Translations under genes and position numbers: made by a program
Shown here: one piece after another, positions 1-5,077 of the stretch
Position numbering within the stretch: the stretch's first letter is position 1
Layout of the letters: each line of letters starts with the position of its first letter
DNA from: Chitinophaga pinensis
GTDB lineage: Bacteria > Bacteroidota > Bacteroidia > Chitinophagales > Chitinophagaceae
Reading direction: 5' to 3'
Length of the DNA: 5,077 bases
NCBI GenBank assembly: GCA_943324055.2
Contig: CALPKD020000129.1
Span: 1-5,077 of the forward strand
Notes under the pieces: generated by a model
The model's input: only the letters and a program-made list of their open reading frames with translations
The model's database searches: none
Told to the model about the DNA's origin: nothing

Positions 1-359
1 AAATTAAGCAAACTATTTTTCAATTGTCGAGGGAGAAATACCCAACTGCTAAAATATTTGGATTAACTACCGGTTTGGCAGTAATGAGAATAAACAGTGA
101 ACTAGGATACGAGCCAGTTACGTATAGTGAACTCACCGATGATGAAGAATTTTGGGCAGGGTGTAAAAACTGTGTGAACTACGATATTTTGATGAGTAAG
201 GAACGTAAAAATTGTATGTGTACTGCCATGTTGTATGAGCCAAAACAGTCAAATGATTCAAGTAAAGTGGTTATGGAATTTTCGAGCAAATCCAAGCTGT
301 ACGAGCGTTTTATGAAAATAAAACAAAGTAAATTATTGAGTTGGTTTAGAAAAAAATAA
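1..359 (+). CDS. GNAT-like N-acyltransferase, C-terminal part (candidate N-acylglutamate synthase of the arg operon), 5' partial
   Basis: The frame is open from the left edge (first full codon at position 3, reading IKQTIFQ before the TTG at 24) and stops with TAA at 357-359, so this is the 3' end of a longer gene and the TTG is not the real start. The visible 118 residues carry the tail of an acetyltransferase-like fold (KYPTAKIFGLTTGLAVMRIN, then ELGYEPV), typical of the end of a GNAT domain where a side chain or helix follows the acyl-CoA site. After it comes a Cys-rich segment, C-x2-C-x13-C-x-C, with codons at 162, 171, 213 and 219, then a basic, lysine-rich tail. I recall similar proteins as the first gene of Bacteroidota arginine operons. 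The classical ArgA and ArgJ are absent from the visible region, so this protein is the natural candidate for making N-acetyl- or N-succinylglutamate from glutamate and acyl-CoA. The family call is good; the substrate is inferred from context. The N-terminal CoA-binding region is not visible. Confidence 0.75.
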   Translation, partial: IKQTIFQLSREKYPTAKIFGLTTGLAVMRINSELGYEPVTYSELTDDEEFWAGCKNCVNYDILMSKERKNCMCTAMLYEPKQSNDSSKVVMEFSSKSKLYERFMKIKQSKLLSWFRKK

Positions 360-363
360 GATT

Positions 364-1560
364 ATGGAAAAAATTGTTTTAGGATTTAGTGGTGGTTTAG
401 ATACAACCTTTTGTGTAAAATATTTAACACAAGATAAAGGCTTGGAAGTGCATAGTGTTATTGTGAATACAGGTGGCTTTACACTAGATGAATTAAAAAA
501 AGTAGAAGCACACGCCTATGCTTTAGGGGTGAAAACGCATACTACTGTTGATGCGGTGAAAGGCTATTATGATAGCATTATTAAATATTTGATTTATGGC
601 AATGTATTAAAAAATAATACCTATCCCTTAAGTGTGAGTGCGGAGCGTTTGAGTCAAGCATTACATATTGCAGCACATGTTAAAAAAGTAGGTGCAAAAT
701 TAGTGGCGCATGGAAGTACGGGTGCAGGAAATGATCAAGTACGTTTTGATATGATTTTTCAAATTATGATTCCAGGTGTTGAAATACTGACCCCAATACG
801 TGATTTAAAATTAAGTAGAGAAGCAGAGATTGCCTACCTGAAAGAAAAAGGAGTGGATATGAATTTTGAGAAAGCTGCTTATTCTATCAATAAGGGATTA
901 TGGGGAACAAGTGTTGGTGGTAAAGAGACATTGCAATCAAAAGGAATGTTGCCTGAATCGGCTTGGCCAACCCAAATGACTAAGCAAAATGAAACCGAAG
1001 AATTAGTGATTGGTTTTGAAAAAGGGGAAATTAAAACTGTCAATAAAAAAACGTTCACACATCCAACTGAAGCAATACAATTTATACAATCTATTGTAGG
1101 CCCTTATGGTATTGGGCGTGATATTCATGTGGGGGATACCATCATTGGGATTAAAGGACGTGTTGGATTTGAAGCAGCAGCTCCAATGGTAATATTAAAA
1201 GCACACCATGCATTAGAAAAACATGTTTTAACAAAATGGCAATTATCTTGGAAGGATCAGCTGTCTCAGTTTTATGGTAATTGGTTGCACGAAGGTCAAA
1301 TATTAGATCCTGTAATGCGTGATATTGAAGCATATCTAACTAATTCGCAGGAGCAAGTGACTGGAGAGGTGTTTATACAACTGAATCCATACCGTTTTCA
1401 AATTATTGGGATTGAATCTCCAAATGATTTAATGAGTGATAAATTTGGAAAGTATGGAGAAATGAATACAGGTTGGAGTGGGGAGGATGTAAGAGGATTT
1501 ACTAAAATATTCGGCAATCAAACAAGCATCTATCATAATATCAAGGAATCGAATCAGTAA
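364..1560 (+). CDS. argG: Argininosuccinate synthase, Bacteroidota-type variant
   Basis: ATP-dependent condensation of citrulline with aspartate to argininosuccinate (EC 6.3.4.5), a cytoplasmic, usually tetrameric enzyme. The 398-residue length is normal. The N-terminal ATP-pyrophosphatase loop is FSGGLDTT (residues 8-15). HGSTGAGNDQVRFD (116-129) supplies the ATP/aspartate residues G117, T119, N123 and D124, plus R127 for citrulline. Y87 and S92 match known citrulline ligands, and S174 and S183 match the two later serines. The usual citrulline-binding Glu and Tyr, in the canonical VENR...SRxVYE stretch, align without gaps to G257 and F269 here (HVGDT...GRVGFE), and the Lys of TGKGNDQ is A121. 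The product is clearly ArgG by fold, but it belongs to a divergent branch. The ATG lies 4 nt after the upstream stop and gives a protein beginning five residues before the loop's beta strand ends, as the family requires. It is probably cotranscribed with all its neighbours. Confidence 0.95.
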   Translation: MEKIVLGFSGGLDTTFCVKYLTQDKGLEVHSVIVNTGGFTLDELKKVEAHAYALGVKTHTTVDAVKGYYDSIIKYLIYGNVLKNNTYPLSVSAERLSQALHIAAHVKKVGAKLVAHGSTGAGNDQVRFDMIFQIMIPGVEILTPIRDLKLSREAEIAYLKEKGVDMNFEKAAYSINKGLWGTSVGGKETLQSKGMLPESAWPTQMTKQNETEELVIGFEKGEIKTVNKKTFTHPTEAIQFIQSIVGPYGIGRDIHVGDTIIGIKGRVGFEAAAPMVILKAHHALEKHVLTKWQLSWKDQLSQFYGNWLHEGQILDPVMRDIEAYLTNSQEQVTGEVFIQLNPYRFQIIGIESPNDLMSDKFGKYGEMNTGWSGEDVRGFTKIFGNQTSIYHNIKESNQ

Positions 1561-1578
1561 TAAGCATAAACAATTATT

Positions 1579-2562
1579 ATGTCACAATTAATTAAAGTTG
1601 GAATTATAGGGGGAGCAGGATATACGGGTGGGGAACTAATACGCGTATTATTGCGCCATCCTAATACTGAAATTTCATTTGTGCATAGTACAAGTAATGC
1701 GGGTGCTTTGGTGAGTAGTGTACACGGGGATTTAGTGGGCGATACTCAAATGACATTTGCTTCAACAATAGATCAAGCGATTGATATTTTGTTTTTATGT
1801 GTAGGGCACGGTGCTGCAAAACAATTTTTAGCGGATAATGAAATGAATGCAGCTATCAAAATCATTGATTTGTCTCAGGATTTTAGACTAACAAGCAATG
1901 ATACTTTGGGAGATCGAAAATTTGTATACGGATTACCTGAGTTACAAAAAGCAGCGATTCAGTCAGCACAAAATATAGCCAACCCTGGCTGTTTTGCAAC
2001 GGCGATTCAATTAGGCTTGCTGCCCCTTGCTCAAAAGGGGTTATTAGGAGACGTTTATACAACAGGTATTACGGGGTCTACTGGAGCGGGCCAGGGAATG
2101 TCATTGACAAGTCATTTTAGCTGGAGGGAAAACAATATACAGGCATATAAAACATTGCAACATCAACATTTGCATGAGATAACACAAAGTTTACAATTGT
2201 TACAAGGAAACGAAAAGCCACAAGTAAATTTTGTTCCATGGAGGGGTGATTTTACAAGGGGTATATTTGTAACATCCGTATTGCAAACCAATGAGTCCTT
2301 GGAAAATTTATACGCATTGTACGAACAGTTTTATGACTGGCATCCATTTACGCATGTTTCAAAAAATAATATTGATTTAAAACAAGTAGTGAATACCAAT
2401 AAATGTTTAATTCATATTGAGCAACAAGGAAATAAAGTAGCGATTCATTCTGTAATCGATAATTTATTAAAAGGAGCAGTGGGTCAAGCGGTTCAAAATA
2501 TGAATTTACTATTTGGATTCACTGAAACAACAGGCTTACAAATTAAGGCAAACTACTTTTAA
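1579..2562 (+). CDS. argC: N-acetyl/N-succinyl-gamma-glutamyl-phosphate reductase
   Basis: NADPH-dependent reduction of the N-acylglutamyl phosphate made by ArgB to N-acylglutamate semialdehyde (EC 1.2.1.38 for the acetyl substrate). The Rossmann nucleotide loop is IIGGAGYTGGEL (residues 9-20). The catalytic cysteine is C138 in NPGCFAT. The family segment TGSTGAGQG (165-173) and the histidine motif HQHLHEI (195-201) follow, then PWRGDFTRGIF (220-230), and the C-terminal NLLKGAVGQAVQNMN (295-309) that closes the active site. At 327 residues it fits the usual 310-350 range. Three departures from the common form are visible: Q172 where the motif normally ends SGAGR, HQH where HRH is usual, and PW where FxPH is usual. 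These may be lineage features or may reflect the acyl group. The ATG follows an 18-nt AT-rich gap after argG with no Shine-Dalgarno; no upstream in-frame alternative fits the nucleotide loop better. Confidence 0.95.
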   Translation: MSQLIKVGIIGGAGYTGGELIRVLLRHPNTEISFVHSTSNAGALVSSVHGDLVGDTQMTFASTIDQAIDILFLCVGHGAAKQFLADNEMNAAIKIIDLSQDFRLTSNDTLGDRKFVYGLPELQKAAIQSAQNIANPGCFATAIQLGLLPLAQKGLLGDVYTTGITGSTGAGQGMSLTSHFSWRENNIQAYKTLQHQHLHEITQSLQLLQGNEKPQVNFVPWRGDFTRGIFVTSVLQTNESLENLYALYEQFYDWHPFTHVSKNNIDLKQVVNTNKCLIHIEQQGNKVAIHSVIDNLLKGAVGQAVQNMNLLFGFTETTGLQIKANYF

Positions 2563-2579
2563 CTTATAATAAATAACTA

Positions 2580-3728
2580 ATGTCTCTATTCAAAGTATAC
2601 CCGTTAAATCCAATCGCAATTACTAAGGCAGCGGGTAGTCATGTGTGGGACGATAAGGGCCAGCAATATTTAGATATGTATGGAGGACATGCCGTAATTA
2701 GTATTGGCCATACGCATCCACATTGGGTAAAACGTATCGAGGATCAATTACACGCTATTGCCTTTTATTCAAATTCGGTAGTAATGCCGATTCAAGAACA
2801 ATTGGCAACTGCATTAAATGAGATAAGTGGTAAAAAAGATTTTCAATTGTTTCTTTGCAATAGTGGAGCAGAAGCAAATGAAAATGCATTAAAATTAGCA
2901 TCGTTTCATACGGGCAGAAAAAAAATAATTGCCTTTAAAAAATCTTTTCATGGACGGACTTCATTAGCCGTCGCAGCTACAGACAATCCAAGTATCATTG
3001 CCCCAGTGAATGAGACTGAAAATATTATCTTTTTACCTTTGAATGATGTGGAGGCACTTGTAACTTGTTTTGCACAAAATGCAAATGAAATAGCAGCAGT
3101 CATCGTTGAAGGTATTCAGGGAGTAGCAGGCATTTATGAGGCAAGTGATATTTTTTTACAAGCCATTCGAAATAATTGTGACGAGTATGGTGCGGTATAT
3201 ATCGCGGATAGCGTTCAGTGTGGATATGGAAGAACGGGTCAATTTTTTGCTCATGACCATGCCGGTGTAAATGCAGATATTTATTCAATGGCTAAAGGGA
3301 TGGGGAACGGATTTCCAATTGGCGGTATTTTAATTGCACCACATATTCAAGCTAAGTTTGGTATGCTAGGTACTACTTTTGGAGGCAATCCATTGGCTTG
3401 TGCGGCGGCCTTAGCAGTTATTGAAGTAATGCAAAAGGAAAATTTATTACCAGCAGCTGCCGAGAAAGGCGCTTACCTCATAGCTGCATTAAAAAATACG
3501 CTAGGAGTGAAAACAGTGAGAGGTAGAGGGTTAATGATTGGCTTTGAAATGGAGGATCATTTGCAGGACATCAAAAAGGTATTATTAAATGAGTTTAAAA
3601 TTTTCACTGGGGAAGCAAAACCAAATGTGATTCGATTATTGCCTTCGTTATCGGTATCGATGCAGGAGATTGATTTATTTTTAGAAGGCTTACAGAAAGC
3701 GGTTCAACAACTTTCAAAGACCGCTTAA
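2580..3728 (+). CDS. argD: N-acylornithine aminotransferase (acetyl- or succinylornithine), class III PLP enzyme
   Basis: Transfers the amino group of glutamate to N-acylglutamate semialdehyde, giving N-acylornithine and 2-oxoglutarate (EC 2.6.1.11, or the succinyl equivalent). Fold type I PLP enzyme. Visible landmarks in order: MYGGHAVISIGHTHP (33-47), phosphate-binding NSGAEANENALK (94-105), SFHGRTSLA (122-130) which stacks on the cofactor, VEGIQGVAG (176-184), PLP-nitrogen partner D210 in IADSVQCGYGRTG, Schiff-base lysine K239 in SMAKGMGNGFPIGG, TTFGGNPLAC (265-274), and the substrate-carboxylate arginine R352 in VIRLLPSL. The 382-residue length is normal. Oddities: the usual EPIQGE reads EGIQGV, so the Glu that pairs with the C-terminal Arg in ornithine aminotransferases is V182, and the usual DEVQ reads DSVQ (S211). 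Acetyl versus succinyl specificity cannot be read from motifs alone; the neighbouring ArgF' suggests succinyl. Lysine-pathway DapC activity is possible in this family but not shown. 17 nt separate it from argC. Confidence 0.93.
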   Translation: MSLFKVYPLNPIAITKAAGSHVWDDKGQQYLDMYGGHAVISIGHTHPHWVKRIEDQLHAIAFYSNSVVMPIQEQLATALNEISGKKDFQLFLCNSGAEANENALKLASFHTGRKKIIAFKKSFHGRTSLAVAATDNPSIIAPVNETENIIFLPLNDVEALVTCFAQNANEIAAVIVEGIQGVAGIYEASDIFLQAIRNNCDEYGAVYIADSVQCGYGRTGQFFAHDHAGVNADIYSMAKGMGNGFPIGGILIAPHIQAKFGMLGTTFGGNPLACAAALAVIEVMQKENLLPAAAEKGAYLIAALKNTLGVKTVRGRGLMIGFEMEDHLQDIKKVLLNEFKIFTGEAKPNVIRLLPSLSVSMQEIDLFLEGLQKAVQQLSKTA

Positions 3729-3737
3729 AATTATTAT

Positions 3738-4709
3738 ATGAAACAATTTATTTCAGTGAAGGATGTGGTCAATATCAATGCACTTGTTAAAAAGGCATTG
3801 GATTATAAACAACAGCCTTTTATGGATAAAACCTTAGGGGCGAATAAACGCATTGGTTTATTTTTTTTAAATCCAAGTTTAAGAACTAGATTAAGTACAC
3901 AGATAGCTGCGCAAAATTTAGGTATGGAACCCATTGTATTTAATGTGGATAAGGAAGGGTGGGCACTTGAATTTACCGAAGGGGCTATTATGAATGGCAC
4001 CACTGTTGAACATATTAAAGACGCTGCTCCTATACTCGGTAATTACTTTGATATTTTGTGTATCCGTACTTTTCCAAGTTTACAGGATAAGCAAACTGAT
4101 TATAGTGAAAATATTATCCAACAATTTATTAAATATGCTGGTATCCCTGTTGTAAGTTTAGAAAGTGCAACATTGCACCCATTGCAATCTTTAACAGATA
4201 TTATAACTATTAAGGAGCAAATGGATTTGAGTGGGTCTTTTAAAGCCAAGAAACCTAAAATTGTATTAACCTGGGCGCCCCACATAAAATCGATTCCTCA
4301 ATGCGTATCTAATAGTTTTAGTGAATGGGTGAACGCATGGGGTGAAGCCGATTTTGTAATCACACATCCTATTGGCTACGAATTAGCTACCGAATTCACA
4401 AATGGCGCGACTATTACGAATGACCAGGACGCTGCTTTAAAGGACGCGGACTTTGTATATGTAAAAAACTGGAGTAGCTTTAGTGAATACGGGAAAGTAC
4501 TTTGTACAGATGCAGCTTGGATGTTGACTCCTGAGAAATTAGCCACCTCAAATGATGCTAAAGTGATGCATTGTTTGCCTGTGAGGAGAAATGTGGAGTT
4601 AAGTGATGCTATTTTGGATAGTGCGAATAGTTTAGTGACAAGGGAGGCATCTAATCGAGTTTGGGCAGCACAGGCAGTTTTATCGGAAATACTAGGATCG
4701 ATACAGTAA
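3738..4709 (+). CDS. argF': N-succinylornithine carbamoyltransferase (SOTCase-type ArgF')
   Basis: Transfers the carbamoyl group of carbamoyl phosphate to N-succinylornithine, giving N-succinylcitrulline (EC 2.1.3.11); this replaces classical ArgF. The family is shown by SLRTR (47-51), the carbamoyl-phosphate loop, here in the SLRTRLST form rather than the STRTR of ordinary ornithine transcarbamylase; TLHPLQS (145-151); TWAPH (178-182); VSNSFSEW (190-197); ITHPIGYEL (208-216); YVKNW (241-245); and HCLPVRRN (278-285). It aligns end to end with the B. fragilis SOTCase as I recall it, and at 323 residues it is close to that protein's length. The specificity residue, Glu92 in Xanthomonas acetylornithine transcarbamylase and Pro90 in B. 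fragilis, is V90 here (codon 4005-4007). Replacing that Glu with Val was reported to turn the acetyl enzyme into a succinyl one, so the succinyl substrate is predicted. The gene starts 9 nt after argD (ttatATG) and ends 5 nt before argB. It lacks the DxxxSMG motif that ordinary OTCs use for free ornithine. Confidence 0.93.
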   Translation: MKQFISVKDVVNINALVKKALDYKQQPFMDKTLGANKRIGLFFLNPSLRTRLSTQIAAQNLGMEPIVFNVDKEGWALEFTEGAIMNGTTVEHIKDAAPILGNYFDILCIRTFPSLQDKQTDYSENIIQQFIKYAGIPVVSLESATLHPLQSLTDIITIKEQMDLSGSFKAKKPKIVLTWAPHIKSIPQCVSNSFSEWVNAWGEADFVITHPIGYELATEFTNGATITNDQDAALKDADFVYVKNWSSFSEYGKVLCTDAAWMLTPEKLATSNDAKVMHCLPVRRNVELSDAILDSANSLVTREASNRVWAAQAVLSEILGSIQ

Positions 4710-4714
4710 TATAA

Positions 4715-5077
4715 ATGGAAGCGAGTAAGCAACATATGGAATCATTATACGTCATTAAAATTGGAGGGAACATTGTGGACAATCCTGCATTGTTAACACA
4801 ATGTTTGCAGGCATTTGCGCAAGTAAAGGGCCAGGCTATTTTAGTGCATGGCGGTGGGAAATTAGCAACTCAGTTAGCAGCTACATTAGGAGTGGATCAA
4901 AAGATAATAGATGGACGAAGAATTACCGATGCGGCAACATTGAAGATTGTTACCATGGTTTATGCTGGGTATATTAATAAAAATATTGTTGCACAATTAC
5001 AAGCCTTAGGCGTAGATGCGTTGGGCTTATCAGGTGCGGATGCAAACTTAATACAAGCGCACAAGCGTTCACATTCA
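4715..5077 (+). CDS. argB: N-acetyl/N-succinylglutamate kinase, N-terminal part, 3' partial
   Basis: ATP-dependent phosphorylation of the gamma-carboxyl of N-acylglutamate (EC 2.7.2.8 for the acetyl substrate), the step feeding ArgC. The window ends after 121 codons with no stop, so about half of the usual 250-260-residue protein is missing. Amino acid kinase landmarks are present: VIKIGGNI (13-20) with the catalytic lysine K15, the substrate/phosphate glycine loop VHGGGKL (44-50), GRRITDAATL (67-76) whose second Arg (R69) corresponds to the acyl-glutamate-binding Arg, MVYAGYINKN (81-90), and LGLSGADANLI (103-113). The ATP-site Asn, Asp and Lys lie beyond the window. The chosen ATG is 5 nt after the argF' stop and has an AT-rich leader like the other genes. 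A second in-frame ATG at 4736 (residue 8) puts the catalytic lysine at residue 8, closer to typical ArgB, and may be the true start. Substrate follows from the operon rather than from motifs. Confidence 0.93.
   Translation, partial: MEASKQHMESLYVIKIGGNIVDNPALLTQCLQAFAQVKGQAILVHGGGKLATQLAATLGVDQKIIDGRRITDAATLKIVTMVYAGYINKNIVAQLQALGVDALGLSGADANLIQAHKRSHS

Larger units (their letters stand above)
1..5077 (+). other. Arginine-biosynthesis operon segment (GNAT-argG-argC-argD-argF'-argB)
   Basis: Six co-directional genes are separated by 4, 18, 17, 9 and 5 nt, all AT-rich, with no inverted repeat plus T-run and no obvious promoter between them, which supports one polycistronic transcript. The promoter, and any arginine-responsive operator or leader, would be upstream of the window. 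ArgE'-type deacylase and argH genes would be expected after argB. proC, which I recall in some Bacteroidota arg operons between or near these genes, is absent here. Confidence 0.85.

Noticed and set aside
24..359. A complete 111-residue gene starting at the TTG at 24
   Set aside because: The same frame is open to the window edge and the upstream residues continue the acyltransferase fold, so this is the tail of a longer gene.
1151..1333. Minus-strand open frame within argG, and similar ones at 3100-3288, 3803-4003 and 4100-4285
   Set aside because: All are fully inside well-supported genes on the other strand and their translations show no family features; they are shadow frames.
2023..2040. 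Perfect 6-bp hairpin (cccctt / aagggg, 6-nt loop) as a terminator
   Set aside because: It lies inside argC, encodes conserved-looking sequence (LPLAQKG), is short, and has no T-run after it.
3738..4709. Ordinary ornithine carbamoyltransferase (argF) or aspartate carbamoyltransferase
   Set aside because: The loop is SLRTRLST rather than STRTR, the free-ornithine motif DxxxSMG is absent, and the protein matches the SOTCase/AOTCase family along its length.
4376..4735. 119-codon open frame on the minus strand
   Set aside because: It lies antisense to argF', has no recognisable motif, and argF' coding is well supported by conserved motifs over the same span.
1..5077. A defence island, mobile element or wholly new multi-gene system
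   Set aside because: All six genes fall in arginine-biosynthesis families with uniform AT-rich composition; no transposase, repeats, attachment sites or unexplained gap longer than 18 nt is present.

Overview
This window is a slice of a tightly packed arginine-biosynthesis operon, all on the + strand, almost certainly from a Bacteroidota bacterium. The DNA is AT-rich. The evidence for the phylum is the ArgF' protein, which aligns along its length with the Bacteroides fragilis N-succinylornithine transcarbamylase type; the gene order GNAT acyltransferase - argG - argC - argD - argF' - argB; and start codons preceded by AT-rich sequence with no clear Shine-Dalgarno. The ArgG and ArgD wording (for example the ADSVQCGYGR segment of ArgD) resembles what I recall from Chitinophagaceae and relatives, but I cannot fix the family or genus from this window.

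Layout: 1-359 is the C-terminal part of a GNAT-like N-acyltransferase whose 5' end lies outside the window. It is followed by argG (364-1560), argC (1579-2562), argD (2580-3728), argF' (3738-4709) and the first 121 codons of argB (4715 to the window end, truncated). Gaps between genes are 4, 18, 17, 9 and 5 nt, so there is no room for internal promoters or terminators and the genes are probably one transcript. No RNA genes, mobile elements, CRISPR or long repeats were seen. The other open frames on both strands are shadows of these genes.

Pathway: the genes cover acylation of glutamate (candidate: the GNAT protein), phosphorylation (ArgB), reduction to the semialdehyde (ArgC), transamination to N-acylornithine (ArgD), carbamoylation of the still-acylated ornithine (ArgF') and condensation with aspartate (ArgG). 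Deacylation (ArgE') and argininosuccinate cleavage (ArgH) are not in the window and would be expected downstream.

The most informative point is residue 90 of ArgF'. The position is Glu in Xanthomonas N-acetylornithine transcarbamylase and Pro in the B. fragilis succinyl enzyme. Here it is Val, a substitution reported to convert the acetyl enzyme into a succinyl enzyme, so a succinylated arginine pathway is predicted. ArgG, ArgC and ArgD also depart from the textbook families at conserved positions. In ArgG two of the usual citrulline ligands (Glu, Tyr) are replaced by Gly257 and Phe269. In ArgD the Glu of the IQGE motif is Val182. In ArgC the HRH and SGAGR motifs are altered. A pathway-wide shift toward acylated intermediates is a testable reading of this pattern, but it is inference.
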